A stretch of DNA of 64,000 bases, from the NCBI GenBank assembly GCA_026707585.1, contig JAPOWQ010000029.1:105151-169150 (forward strand), read 5' to 3'. Positions 22,004 to 31,136 of this stretch are shown one piece after another. The translations under genes and the position numbers were made by a program. Under the pieces are notes generated by a model. It ran no database searches, was not told where the DNA came from, and worked only from the letters and a program-made list of their open reading frames with translations. Source of the DNA: Chloroflexota bacterium. Lineage in GTDB: Bacteria > Chloroflexota > UBA11872. Position 1 is the first letter of the stretch; every line of letters starts with the position of its first letter.

Positions 22004-22849
22004 GTGGCCGAGGCGACGGTGGTGACAGGCGCCGGCGGTCAACTGGGCATCGAATTGGCGCGGCGGCTGGACGGGCGGACGGTCGTCGCGCTGAACCGGT
22101 CGCAACTTGACATAACGAACGCTTCGTTGGTGGAGCGAATGCTGGAGGAGATCTCGCCCCGCCTGGTCATTCATGCGGCGGCGGCGACTAACGTGGACGG
22201 CTGCGAGCGCGACCGCGCGGAGGCCTACCGGATCAACGCCGTGGGCACGTGGCACATGGCGCGCGCGGCCGCGCGCGCCGGCGCGCAGATGGTGTATGTG
22301 AGCACGAACTACGTCTTTGACGGCCGCAAGCTCGGTCCGTACCTGGAGTACGACGACCCGGCGCCGCTGAGCGCTTATGGCTGGACGAAGCTGCACGGCG
22401 AACGGGCGGCCCGCCAGGTTCTCGAGCGCCTGTACGTGGTGCGAACGAGCTGGCTGTACAGCCGGTGGGGACGGAATTTCCTGAGCCGATTGACGAACGT
22501 GGACGCGTTGGACGGTCCGCAGCGGTACGTGGGCGACCAGGTGGCCAATCCGACGAGTGCCGGCGACCTGGCGGCCGCGATCCTGGACCTGGTGGAGACC
22601 GAGGCGTTTGGCGTGCATCACCTGGTGAATGAAGGCGCGACCAGCTGGTATGGCTGGGCAGCAGCATTCCTGGCCGGGCTGGGCCGCCAGGACGTGCGCC
22701 TGGAAGAGATTAGCGCCAGCGAGTTTCCGCGCGCGGCCGCGGTGCCCGCCAATGCCGAACTCGCCAACGAGACGGCGCGCGCCGTGGGCGTGACGCTGCG
22801 TCCCTGGGGCGAGGCCCTGACGGCGCACATCCGCGAAATGGCCGTCTAG
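22004..22849 (+). CDS. rfbD: dTDP-4-dehydrorhamnose reductase (RmlD/SDR family)
   Basis: Reduces dTDP-4-keto-L-rhamnose to dTDP-L-rhamnose with NAD(P)H. It is 281 residues from GTG. The Rossmann motif VTGAGGQLGIELARRL is at the N-terminus, and DITNASLV and HAAAATNVDGCERD match RmlD. STNYVFDG and YGWTKLHGE (Tyr-x3-Lys catalytic pair) follow. The C-terminal half has the RTSWLY motif. rmlA, B and C are not in the window, so the sugar assignment rests on similarity within the extended SDR family. It overlaps nothing and abuts the next glycosyltransferase directly. Confidence 0.82.
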   Translation: MAEATVVTGAGGQLGIELARRLDGRTVVALNRSQLDITNASLVERMLEEISPRLVIHAAAATNVDGCERDRAEAYRINAVGTWHMARAAARAGAQMVYVSTNYVFDGRKLGPYLEYDDPAPLSAYGWTKLHGERAARQVLERLYVVRTSWLYSRWGRNFLSRLTNVDALDGPQRYVGDQVANPTSAGDLAAAILDLVETEAFGVHHLVNEGATSWYGWAAAFLAGLGRQDVRLEEISASEFPRAAAVPANAELANETARAVGVTLRPWGEALTAHIREMAV

Positions 22850-23815
22850 GTGCCGGCCAGCGATTACGCGCGCGCACCGCGCTGGTCGGTGCTGGTGCCG
22901 ACCTGGAACGGGCGGCACCTGCTGGCCGAGGCGCTGGACGGCCTGGACGGGCAGCTGCTGCGGAACTTTGAAGTGGTGGTGGTGGACGACGGTTCGGACG
23001 ACGATACGGTCGCGTGGATGCGAGCGCAGCGGCCTGACGACCGGGTGGTGGAACTCCCGAGTCAGCGGGGCCTCGCAGCCGCGCTCAATCGAGGCATCGA
23101 GGTCGCACGCGGGAATTTCATCGCGCTGCTGAATAATGACGCGGTGCCGGAGCCTGGATGGCTGGCGGCGCTGGACCGGGCGTTCGCGAGCGCGCCGGAC
23201 GCCAGCTTCCTGGCTTCGCGGATCCTGCTGTACGACGATCCCTCGCGTCTGCACGCGGCCGGCGACACGTTCGGGCGCAACGGGCTGCCGGCCAATCGAG
23301 GGGTCTGGCAGCCGGACGGTCCGAACTACCGGGAGCCCTGCGAGGTGTTTGGCGCCTGCGCGGCGGCGTCGGCCTATCGGCGCGAGCTGTTCGACGATGT
23401 CGGCGTGTTCGATGAAGACCTGGTGATGTATTGCGAGGACGTGGATCTTGACTGGCGAGCGCAAATGGCCGGACATCGATGCCGCTATGTGCCGGACGCG
23501 GTGGTGCGTCACCGATTGAGCGCCACGGCCGGCGGACCGATCGCCAGCTACCTGGTGGCGCGCAATCGACCGCTGGTGGCGGTGATGAATATGCCCGGAT
23601 TCCTGTGGCGGCGCGGCTGGTGGCGGATCGCCTGGGCGCAGCTTAGACTGATGGTTGCGGCGCTGCGCGCAATTCAGGGACGAGCGGCGCGCGCCACGCT
23701 GGCGGGCCAGTTGGCGTCCGTTGCGCATCTGCCCCGGGCCTGGAGCAAGCGGTCGCACCGCCAGCGCTCACGCCGCGTGGCAGACGCCTACATAGACGCC
23801 CTTCTTGAGCATTGA
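22850..23815 (+). CDS. Glycosyltransferase family 2
   Basis: Inverting GT-A sugar transferase, 321 residues from GTG immediately after the rmlD stop. SVLVPTWNGRHLL and VVVVDDGSDDDT form the nucleotide-binding start. LLNNDAVPEPGWL holds the metal-binding DxD equivalent. YCEDVDLDWRAQMAGHR carries the catalytic-base ED motif of rhamnosyltransferase-like (WbbL) GT2s. A C-terminal amphipathic stretch may attach to the membrane. With rmlD next door a rhamnosyl transfer is plausible but unproven. Confidence 0.85.
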   Translation: MPASDYARAPRWSVLVPTWNGRHLLAEALDGLDGQLLRNFEVVVVDDGSDDDTVAWMRAQRPDDRVVELPSQRGLAAALNRGIEVARGNFIALLNNDAVPEPGWLAALDRAFASAPDASFLASRILLYDDPSRLHAAGDTFGRNGLPANRGVWQPDGPNYREPCEVFGACAAASAYRRELFDDVGVFDEDLVMYCEDVDLDWRAQMAGHRCRYVPDAVVRHRLSATAGGPIASYLVARNRPLVAVMNMPGFLWRRGWWRIAWAQLRLMVAALRAIQGRAARATLAGQLASVAHLPRAWSKRSHRQRSRRVADAYIDALLEH

Positions 23816-23833
23816 CGCAGGTGGAGGACGACG

Positions 23834-24208
23834 ATGGGGTTTTTTCGGCGACTCTTCGGTGGCGGTGACGGCGGATCGAAGGAACCCGTCGACACCGCCT
23901 GGCATTTCTACGTCAAGAGCAAGTACGCGGACGAGATCATCGACGTTCGCGTGGACCCGAACGCCGACCTCTCGCCGGAGTTCGAGGGTCCGGGCGACGG
24001 GGCGTCGCACTACACGACGAATAAGGACATCATCGGGGCCAAGAGCTTCCGAACGATCAACCTGTACCTGGTCTTCGATTCGGGTCGTGCCTATACCGGC
24101 GACTACACCCTCGAGGGCGGCGAGTTGGTTGATCAGGCCACCTACGAGGCGTGGAAGGCACGTGAAGCGGGCGCCAAGGCCGGAGACGCCGACACGGACG
24201 CCGGGTAG
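23834..24208 (+). CDS. Small hypothetical protein in polysaccharide operon
   Basis: 124 residues with a good AGGTGGAGG ribosome site. It begins MGFFRRLFGGGDGG, a basic-hydrophobic-glycine start that could be peripheral to the membrane. It has an alternating beta-rich body (WHFYVKSKYADEIIDVRV; TINLYLVFDSGRAYTGDY) and an acidic tail. No family recognised. It separates rmlD-GT2 from the polymerase-like gene. Confidence 0.7.
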   Translation: MGFFRRLFGGGDGGSKEPVDTAWHFYVKSKYADEIIDVRVDPNADLSPEFEGPGDGASHYTTNKDIIGAKSFRTINLYLVFDSGRAYTGDYTLEGGELVDQATYEAWKAREAGAKAGDADTDAG

Positions 24209-24238
24209 CGGCCGGCCGGGTCCGTACGCGCACATGCG

Positions 24239-25624
24239 GTGACCGCCGCCAGGCTGTCCGGCGCAGCCACCCCGCTGACCATGCTCGCGGCGCTGGCCGC
24301 GACCGCGGCCCTGGCCGGCGTGCTGGCGGGCGCTCGGACGCCGCCGGCAGCGATGGCTGGGGCGCTGGCCGCCTTGGGTGTGGCCCTGGGTCTGGCGAGA
24401 CCGGTGTGGGGCCTCGCGGCGGCCCTGCTGGTTTCCATGCTTGCTCCGTTCCTGGTGGTGCCGCAGCGGCTGGGCGTGCAGCCGCCGGTCTTGGACCTAA
24501 TCGTGGCGGCGACGCTGGCGGGCGCCGCGATCCGAGCGATTCGGGACCGGCGGGAGAAGAGGCGCGGACGGGATCTGATCCCTGGATGGCTTCTGGTCGT
24601 TGTGGCCCTGGGGGCGACCTTGCCCCTGGCGGCCGGCGCGGCAGCCTTCGGCGCATCAAGCGACGGCGAGGCGGCGCAGCTGGCGATGAAGATGTCGCTC
24701 TATGCTCTGGTTCCAGCAATGGTTGCGGTGTCGTGGCACCGCTCGCGCTCACTGGGGACCCTTGGCGCTCTCGTCACGGTGGCGGCTGCGGTGCAGGCCG
24801 GCGCCGCCTTCGTCCTGCACCTGGCGGGGGCAGCGGGGATCCAGTTTCTGGAGTCGCTCGGAACGGCCGGGTACCCGACCACGGGCGTGGCGCGCTTTTT
24901 GCCGGACCAGGTGTCGCCGCGGGCGACGGGTCTGCTGGTCGATCCGAACGTATTGGGCGTCACCCTGGCGGCGGCGCTGCCGTTTGGGTTGACGTGGATT
25001 GGCGGCGGCCGGCGCCGCAGCGCGCTGGGCCTGGCCGCCGTAGCGCTGATCGGTGTGGGCCTGGCCTTGACCATTTCCCGAGCAAGCTGGATTGCCTCGG
25101 CCGCGGGCCTGCTGGTGTGGCTGGCGCTGGTGCGACCGCGCCTGGCGGCGGCGGCGGCGGCGGTGCTGGGCGCAGCGGTGGTGGCCGCGCCGCTGGAACC
25201 CTTCGAGCGGATTCGCCAGGGCCTGCTGGGTGGCGACCGGTCCGCGGCGCTGCGACTTGATGAGATTCGGGAGGCGTTTCGCGTCATCAGCAGGTTTCCG
25301 CTGCTGGGCGTGGGGTACGGCGACGCGCCGCATCCGGACATTTTCGCCGGCGTGTCGAATGCGTGGCTGTGGCTGGCGGAGCGCGCGGGCGTCGCCGCGG
25401 CGCTGGCCCACCTGGCCCTGGTTGGCGGTGCGGCGCAGGCAGCGGTCAGGACTGGCGCTGCCGACCCTGCGCTGCGGCCGCTGCTGGCCTCGCTGGCCGC
25501 GTTTGCGGTGGCCGGTGTATTCGATCACCACATCGTCAGCTTTCCGCACCTGGTGTTTCTGGTTGGAGGACTTGCCGGGGTGGTCGTGATCCAGGCGGGC
25601 AAGGGCGCGTCGAGTCCGGTATGA
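24239..25624 (+). CDS. O-antigen ligase/polymerase-like membrane protein
   Basis: 461 residues from GTG with about ten to twelve hydrophobic helices. The largest extracytoplasmic loop is in the C-terminal half, with RIRQGLLGGDRSAALRLDEI and FPLLGVGYGDAP. The G(V/I)G.G near a conserved Arg-rich loop is typical of the Wzy_C/O-antigen ligase superfamily. It would polymerise or ligate lipid-linked glycans on the outer face of the membrane. The next gene's ATG overlaps the stop (ATGA). Polymerase and ligase cannot be told apart from sequence alone. Confidence 0.72.
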   Translation: MTAARLSGAATPLTMLAALAATAALAGVLAGARTPPAAMAGALAALGVALGLARPVWGLAAALLVSMLAPFLVVPQRLGVQPPVLDLIVAATLAGAAIRAIRDRREKRRGRDLIPGWLLVVVALGATLPLAAGAAAFGASSDGEAAQLAMKMSLYALVPAMVAVSWHRSRSLGTLGALVTVAAAVQAGAAFVLHLAGAAGIQFLESLGTAGYPTTGVARFLPDQVSPRATGLLVDPNVLGVTLAAALPFGLTWIGGGRRRSALGLAAVALIGVGLALTISRASWIASAAGLLVWLALVRPRLAAAAAAVLGAAVVAAPLEPFERIRQGLLGGDRSAALRLDEIREAFRVISRFPLLGVGYGDAPHPDIFAGVSNAWLWLAERAGVAAALAHLALVGGAAQAAVRTGAADPALRPLLASLAAFAVAGVFDHHIVSFPHLVFLVGGLAGVVVIQAGKGASSPV

Positions 25625-26688
25625 CGAGGGTCGCGCTGGACGGGCGGATGCTGCGGCATGACCGGGCGGGCATCGGTCGCTACATCTGGCGGTTGCAGGA
25701 GGCGTTGGCGACTCTGCCGCAGGATGGCATCGAGATCGAACTGCTGGCGGACCGGCGCGGAGGACTGCCGAGCAGGCCCTCGCTTCCCATGCGTCCGGCG
25801 TTCGCTCCGGTTCGCGGGCGGCTTGAGCGGTTCCTGCTGCCGCGCGCGTTGCGCGGGATTGACCTGGTGCACTATCCGGACCATGGCGTTCCGAACGGCG
25901 TCCGGACTCCCGCGGTGGTATCCGTGCACGACATTTCGTTTCTCACGCATCCCGCAACGCACGACGCGGCAAGCCGGCGGCACTATGCGAGGGCCACTCG
26001 GAGTTGGCGGCGGGCGCGGGCTGTCGTCGTCCCGTCCGAGCATGTGCGCGCAACGATTGTGGGGCGCGATCTCGTGGATGAAGCTCGCCTCACCGTTATT
26101 CCGTACGCGCCAGGGCTGGTGGCGACGAACGACGCGCGCAGGGAGCGGGTCTGGCCGGGACCGTTTGCGCTGATGGTTGGCACGATTCAGCCGCGTAAGA
26201 ACGTGGAGCTGACGGCACAAGCCTTTGGCGCCTCGGCGTTTGCCCGGCAGGGCACGCTCCTGGTTGCGGGGGCGCTTGGCTACCGGGGGGCGGAGATCGT
26301 GCGCGGCGTGCGGACCAAACGGCGAAGCGACGCCGTGCGGTTCCTGGGGCGGGTGAGCGATGAAATGCTCGTTCGTCTCCTGAGCCAGGCGGAGTTTGTG
26401 CTGATGCCGTCGCTCGACGAGGGTTTTGGCTTGCCGGCGCTGGAGGCCATGGCCTGCGGGACGCCGGTGATCGCGACCCGGGTGGGTACGGTGCCTGAGG
26501 TGGTTGGCGAGGAGGCGCTGCTCATCGAGCCGGACGACGCCGAGGGATTGACCGAAGCTATCGACCGCTTGGCCGACGACGCGGACTTGCGCGCCGCGCT
26601 GGGGGCGCGCGGGCGGGCTCGGGCCAAGGGGTTCCGCTGGGAGCGAACGGCCCGCGAAACGCTGGCGGTGTACGAGGCTAACGCGTGA
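25621..26688 (+). CDS. Glycosyltransferase family 4 (GT-B)
   Basis: 355 residues. It begins VALDGRMLRHDRAGIGRYIWRL, the nucleotide-free N-lobe glycine loop of mannosyltransferase-like GT4s. The C-lobe contains VGTIQPRKNVEL, VRFLGRVSDEML and the E-x7-E donor-binding motif in PSLDEGFGLPALEAMACG. It overlaps both neighbours by 4 bp (ATGA, GTGA). Retaining mechanism expected; sugar unknown. Confidence 0.88.
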   Translation: MTRVALDGRMLRHDRAGIGRYIWRLQEALATLPQDGIEIELLADRRGGLPSRPSLPMRPAFAPVRGRLERFLLPRALRGIDLVHYPDHGVPNGVRTPAVVSVHDISFLTHPATHDAASRRHYARATRSWRRARAVVVPSEHVRATIVGRDLVDEARLTVIPYAPGLVATNDARRERVWPGPFALMVGTIQPRKNVELTAQAFGASAFARQGTLLVAGALGYRGAEIVRGVRTKRRSDAVRFLGRVSDEMLVRLLSQAEFVLMPSLDEGFGLPALEAMACGTPVIATRVGTVPEVVGEEALLIEPDDAEGLTEAIDRLADDADLRAALGARGRARAKGFRWERTARETLAVYEANA

Positions 26689-27899
26689 ACATCCTGGCGA
26701 TCACAGCGGCGGCGCCGTGGCCGGCAACGCACGGGGCGGCGGTACGAAATAGCCTGCTGCTGGAAGCCCTGGCAAGCGAGCACCACGTGGACCTGGTCAC
26801 GCTTGACCGACCCGGGGCGCCAGCCGTCGCCGCACCGTCGTCCATTCGCCGCGTAATCCAGGTTCGCGCGTCGCCGCCCACCGTCTGGCGGCGTTTGCGG
26901 GGCGGGTGGCGCGGTGGCGTGCCGGATCTGCTGATTCGTCACGCATCGCGCATCCTGCGCGGCCGGGTCCAGTTGCTCCTGGGCAGCGGCCGGTACCAGG
27001 CCGTCCACGTGGCGCAGGCGCAGCTCGCGCCGCTGATCCGCGATGTCTGGACCGCAACGCCGCGGACGCGCCGGCGACCGCGCGTGGCGTACGACGCGCA
27101 CAATATCGAGTGGATGCTGCAAGCCGCGATGGCGGGCGCCAGTACGGGCCCACGGGCGCTCTGGGCTCGCCGACAGGCCAGGCTGTTGCGGCGGGTTGAA
27201 GCGTGGATCGCGGAAACGGCCGATCTGGTTGTCGCGTCGTCGCCCGACGACCGGGCTGGTCTGGCCGCTCTGGGCGCCAACGCGCCCGTGTACATTCCTC
27301 ATCCAGTGCGCCTGGCTCGGGCGAATCCGGGTACCGACGGTCGGACAGCGCAGCCGCGCGTTCTCTTCGCCGCGAACTTTGCCTATCGACCCAACCTGAT
27401 GGCGGCGGAGTGGCTGTTCGGCCGGGTGTGGCCGACCGTGGCGCGCCGGGTACCGGGCGCCGAGCTGCGAATCGTTGGCCCGCAGTCTGAGGGCCTGCAT
27501 CGCATAGCTCCGGTGCAGACCAGCCTGGGCGGAACCGTGGAGGATATCGATCGCGAGTACCAGCGCACCTGGCTTGGCGTCTCGCCAACCTCGGTGGCAG
27601 CAGGCGCGCCGTACAAGGTTCTCTCGGCTCTTGCGGCGGGCCGGCCGGTAGTCGCCCGGGCGCAGGGATTCGTTGGTCTGCCGGACTCCGCCGACGCTGG
27701 AGTCAAGCTCTGCGCCGATGGCGGCGAATTCGTGAGCGCCGTGACGACGCTGCTAACGCATCCGGCGGACTATGCGCAGTCCGCGGCCGCGGGGTTCGGG
27801 TACGTCAAGGCCCGGCACGAGGCGACGGCCGTTGGTCGGCACCTGCTGGGCGTCTACGAGCGTCTTGCGGCGACGGCCGCCGTGGAGGCGATGCCGTGA
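26685..27899 (+). CDS. Glycosyltransferase family 4-like
   Basis: 404 residues from GTG. The N-lobe has ITAAAPWPATHGAAVRN and ARVAYDAHNIEWMLQ-like elements (VAYDAHNIEWML). The C-lobe has FAANFAYRPNLMAAEWLF, GAELRIVGPQSEGLHRIA and PYKVLSALAAGRPVVA, where the canonical EGFG is replaced by a GAPYKVLSALA motif seen in sugar transferases of the Stp1/HreP group. That last comparison is from memory. Overlaps the preceding stop (GTGA) and the following start. Confidence 0.82.
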   Translation: MNILAITAAAPWPATHGAAVRNSLLLEALASEHHVDLVTLDRPGAPAVAAPSSIRRVIQVRASPPTVWRRLRGGWRGGVPDLLIRHASRILRGRVQLLLGSGRYQAVHVAQAQLAPLIRDVWTATPRTRRRPRVAYDAHNIEWMLQAAMAGASTGPRALWARRQARLLRRVEAWIAETADLVVASSPDDRAGLAALGANAPVYIPHPVRLARANPGTDGRTAQPRVLFAANFAYRPNLMAAEWLFGRVWPTVARRVPGAELRIVGPQSEGLHRIAPVQTSLGGTVEDIDREYQRTWLGVSPTSVAAGAPYKVLSALAAGRPVVARAQGFVGLPDSADAGVKLCADGGEFVSAVTTLLTHPADYAQSAAAGFGYVKARHEATAVGRHLLGVYERLAATAAVEAMP

Positions 27900-28837
27900 C
27901 CGTGGCCGTCTGCGCCACCGTGAAGAATGAAGCCGCCGATGCGGCGGCGCTGGTGGCTAGCCTCCGAGAACAGGACTTGGAGGCTGGCGAGATCGTGATT
28001 GTGGACGGCGGCTCCACGGATGGAACGTTCGACGCGTTACGGGCGGCGGCGGCAGGCGATTCGAGGTTCGACATCCGGTGCGCGCCGGGGACGAACATCG
28101 CGGCCGGACGCAACAACGCGATCAGTGCGACCCGAGCGCCGCTCGTTGCGGTAACGGATGCCGGGCTGCGGCGCTCGCGGCACTGGCTGCGGTCACTTGT
28201 CACGGCTGTGCAGACCGAACCGCGGGCCGCCGGGTCCTACGGCTACATCCTGGCGGCGCCGGAGACGACGTTTGAGGCGGCCCTGGGTGCGGTGGCTCTC
28301 CCGCTGGCGCACCAGATCGATCCGGCTCGCTACCCGCCCAGCAGCGGGTCGGCGCTGTTTCGACGCGAATGGCTGCAACGTGCCGGGGGCTATCCCGAGT
28401 GGCTTGCGCACGGTGAGGACCTGTGGCTGGATCGAGCGATCTGGCGGGCCGGTGGGTGGTTCCGCCATGCTCCAGGCGCCGACGTTGGCCTTCGCCCGCG
28501 CTCCACGGTTGCGGCCTTCTGCCGGCAGTACTTTCTGTATGCCGCCGGCGATGGCCAGGCCGGCATGCTGGTGCCCCGCCATGTCCTGCGCTACGGGGCG
28601 TACGCGCTGGGACTGGCGCTGCTTCTGCACCCGTCGCCGGCCGCTCGAGCATTACTGGCGCTGCTGGCTGCGGCGTACCTGGGCCGCTCGCTGCGTCGCG
28701 TTCCAGCCACGGTGCGGCAGACCCCGGGCGTCAATCCGCTCGTGGCCGGCGCCTTGACGCCGCTGCTGCGGATCGTTGGCGACCTTGCCAAGATGAGCGG
28801 CTTCGTCGCCGGGCGAGCCAGGCGGCTGCGGGAATGA
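27896..28837 (+). CDS. Glycosyltransferase family 2 with C-terminal membrane segment
   Basis: 313 residues from GTG, overlapping the previous stop. VAVCATVKNEAADAAALVAS and IVIVDGGSTDGTFD give the GT-A start. GTNIAAGRNNAISAT and VTDAGLRRSRHWL hold the metal site (DAG in place of DxD). HGEDLWLDRAIWRAG is the acceptor/base motif. One or two hydrophobic helices lie near 235-265 (YGAYALGLALLLHP...). Likely acts at the inner membrane on a polyprenyl-linked acceptor. Confidence 0.82.
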   Translation: MTVAVCATVKNEAADAAALVASLREQDLEAGEIVIVDGGSTDGTFDALRAAAAGDSRFDIRCAPGTNIAAGRNNAISATRAPLVAVTDAGLRRSRHWLRSLVTAVQTEPRAAGSYGYILAAPETTFEAALGAVALPLAHQIDPARYPPSSGSALFRREWLQRAGGYPEWLAHGEDLWLDRAIWRAGGWFRHAPGADVGLRPRSTVAAFCRQYFLYAAGDGQAGMLVPRHVLRYGAYALGLALLLHPSPAARALLALLAAAYLGRSLRRVPATVRQTPGVNPLVAGALTPLLRIVGDLAKMSGFVAGRARRLRE

Positions 28838-29727
28838 CCAGCGCCCCGCCGGACGTCGCGGTCGTCATTACCACGTTCAACGTGCGTGAGCTGTTGGAGC
28901 GATGTCTCAACAGCCTGGTGGATGCCTGCGCCTCGCGGACCCTGGAGGCGGTGGTGGTTGACAACGGCGTTGGCGACGACACCTGGCCGATGCTGCTGGC
29001 CCGCGCCGACGTGCGGGCGATTCGCGGATCGCCTGAGCTGGGGTTTGGCGGCGCGAACAACATCGGGGCCGCCGCCACGAGCGCGCCGCTGATCCTGTTC
29101 CTTAATCCCGATACTGAGCCGGAACCGAGATCGATCGAGATGCTGGCCGGCGAGCTGACTCGCCGCCCGGACGCCGCCGCGGCCGGGCCGCGACTGACCC
29201 TGTCGGACGGAAGCCTGGATCCTGCCGGCCGGCGGCACTTCCCGCGGCCGGCCAATGCCGTGTATCGGTTCCTCGGGTCGCCGCGCGTCTTCCGGCGAAG
29301 CCTTGCGCGGCCCTACAACGCCGCTGAGCCGGCGGGCGCGGCCGTGAGTGAGATCGAGGCCGTATCGGGCGCCTGCCTGATGGTTCGCCGCGAGGCATTT
29401 GCAACGGTGGGCGGGTTCGACCCCCGGTTCTTTATGTACGGCGACGACCTGGACCTGCAGCGGCGGCTCGCGGATGCCGGCTGGCGCACCTTGTATGTGC
29501 CGGCGTCGCGCGTCTGGCACCGCAAGCGCCAATCGTCGCGCCAGCGGCCAATCCGAACGCGGTTCGAGTTCTATCGCTCGATGTGGCGCTACTACGCGAA
29601 GCATCACGGCCACGACCCGTGGCCGCTCCGCGCCGTGGTCGTGGGCGGAATCCTTATCCTCGGCTGTGGCGGCGTGCTGCGGGCGCTCGCCGCCTGGCGA
29701 CCAGGGGAAAGGGACAGCGCGGAATGA
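28834..29727 (+). CDS. Glycosyltransferase family 2 (rhamnosyltransferase-like)
   Basis: 297 residues from ATG 28834, overlapping the upstream stop. VAVVITTFNVRELLERCLNS and VVVDNGVGDDT open the domain. GFGGANNIGAA and LFLNPDTEPEP (DxD-type) follow. SGACLMVRREAFATVGGFD and MYGDDLDLQRRLADAGWR (catalytic base) complete the WbbL-like pattern. A final hydrophobic helix (AVVVGGILILGCGGVLRAL) may anchor it. An upstream in-frame extension overlaps the preceding gene and is not used. Confidence 0.87.
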   Translation: MTSAPPDVAVVITTFNVRELLERCLNSLVDACASRTLEAVVVDNGVGDDTWPMLLARADVRAIRGSPELGFGGANNIGAAATSAPLILFLNPDTEPEPRSIEMLAGELTRRPDAAAAGPRLTLSDGSLDPAGRRHFPRPANAVYRFLGSPRVFRRSLARPYNAAEPAGAAVSEIEAVSGACLMVRREAFATVGGFDPRFFMYGDDLDLQRRLADAGWRTLYVPASRVWHRKRQSSRQRPIRTRFEFYRSMWRYYAKHHGHDPWPLRAVVVGGILILGCGGVLRALAAWRPGERDSAE

Positions 29728-31136
29728 TCACCTGGGCACGGCGCAACTGGGGCGGTCTCGTCTCCACGTTTTCGCTCCTGGCCGACGTGGTCGCCGTGGG
29801 GCTGGCGCTCATCGCGGCCTACTATCTGCGCTATCGCTTTGGCTGGTTTGAGGGAGCGCCGCCGAACCGCTTTCTGTTCCTGGCGCCGGTTACGGTCGTT
29901 TTCGCGATCGCCACCGTGATGGGCGGTCTGTCGCTGGGGATGTACTCGCGTTTTCGAACCGCCGGGCCGGTGGACCGGGTGGCGCGCAGCGCCGGCATGG
30001 TCACGCTTGGGTCGCTACTCGCCGTGGCGGTCACCTTCTTCATTTTCACCGACCGTTTGGAGCCGGTGCGCAACGTTATGCCGATTGCGTGGCTGCTTGG
30101 GATCGTCTTCGTTGCCATGGGGCGCTCAGTGCTGGCCATGTGCCTGCGCCTGCTGGCGCAGCGCGGCATTGGCGTGCAGCGCGTGCTGGTTATCGGGGCC
30201 GGGGCTGAAGGCCGCGAGGTCGGCGGACGCCTGCTGCGGGATCCGAGCCGCCGCTATGAGCTGGTTGGATTCCTGGATGACTTCGAGTCCCAGGTGTCGA
30301 TCGGCGACCTCGAATTACCGGTGCTGGGCACCTCGGCCGCGTTGTCGGATCTGATCGCCGAGCACGAGATCGACAAGGTCGTGGTCGCCATCCCATCGCT
30401 GTCGCACGACGACTTGCTGGGGATTCTGGCCAAAGTCGAGGCGTCCTATGCCGACGTCTGGCTGTTGCCCGATCTCTTTCAGTTGATGGTGTCGCCGGTG
30501 GTTGAGGGCGGCGTTGGCGGACTGCCCCTGATTGCCGTCAACGAGGTGCGTCTGCGGGGCCTCAGCCGCTTCGCCAAGCGCAGCCTCGATTTGGTGGTGG
30601 CCGCGATCGTGCTGGTGTTGACATCGGCGCCCCTGCTGCTCATCGCCCTCATCATCAAGCTAGACTCCAAGGGACCCGCGTTCTACGTGCAGACGCGCGT
30701 CGGACGGGACGGGCGGCCGTTTCCAATCGTTAAGTTCCGCACCATGATTAGCGGCGCCGACGAGTACGGGCAGACCTGGACCGTGGCCAACGACCCCCGG
30801 CGGACGCGTGTCGGGCGGTTGCTCCGGCGTTATTGGATAGACGAATTGCCCCAGCTTCTCAACGTGATCCGCGGCGACATGAGCCTGGTTGGGCCGCGCC
30901 CCGAGCAGCCCGACTACGTGACCAGGTTCCGCGGCGAATTCTCGCGCTACATGGTCCGGCACCGCGAGCGCGCGGGGGTAACGGGCTGGGCGCAGGTGAA
31001 CGGCATGCGCGGCGACTCGTCGATTGCCGAGCGCACGCGCTATGACCTTTACTACGTGGAAAACTGGTCCCTGCTCTTCGATTTGCGCATTCTCTTGCGA
31101 ACACTGCTGATCGTGATGCGAGGCGATGCGAGCTAA
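29724..31136 (+). CDS. Polyprenyl-phosphate hexose-1-phosphate transferase
   Basis: Starts glycan assembly by moving a sugar-1-phosphate from a nucleotide sugar to undecaprenyl phosphate. It is 470 residues from ATG 29724. Four N-terminal transmembrane helices (to about 120) precede a CoA-binding-like domain with VLVIGAGAEGREVGGRLL. A further helix (LDLVVAAIVLVLTSAPLLLI) precedes the catalytic PGT core: GRPFPIVKFRTM, YWIDELPQLLNVIRGDMSLVGPRPE (written here in pieces: the DELPQLLNV and SLVGPRPE motifs) and AGVTGWAQVNG. This is the long WbaP/WcaJ/CpsE architecture. Its last 11 bp overlap the NHL-lipoprotein gene. Confidence 0.92.
   Translation: MITWARRNWGGLVSTFSLLADVVAVGLALIAAYYLRYRFGWFEGAPPNRFLFLAPVTVVFAIATVMGGLSLGMYSRFRTAGPVDRVARSAGMVTLGSLLAVAVTFFIFTDRLEPVRNVMPIAWLLGIVFVAMGRSVLAMCLRLLAQRGIGVQRVLVIGAGAEGREVGGRLLRDPSRRYELVGFLDDFESQVSIGDLELPVLGTSAALSDLIAEHEIDKVVVAIPSLSHDDLLGILAKVEASYADVWLLPDLFQLMVSPVVEGGVGGLPLIAVNEVRLRGLSRFAKRSLDLVVAAIVLVLTSAPLLLIALIIKLDSKGPAFYVQTRVGRDGRPFPIVKFRTMISGADEYGQTWTVANDPRRTRVGRLLRRYWIDELPQLLNVIRGDMSLVGPRPEQPDYVTRFRGEFSRYMVRHRERAGVTGWAQVNGMRGDSSIAERTRYDLYYVENWSLLFDLRILLRTLLIVMRGDAS

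Noticed and set aside
28423..28833. Longer start for the glycosyltransferase at 28834
   Set aside because: The extra residues lie wholly inside the preceding glycosyltransferase gene in another frame and look random; ATG 28834 gives the standard ATGA overlap.
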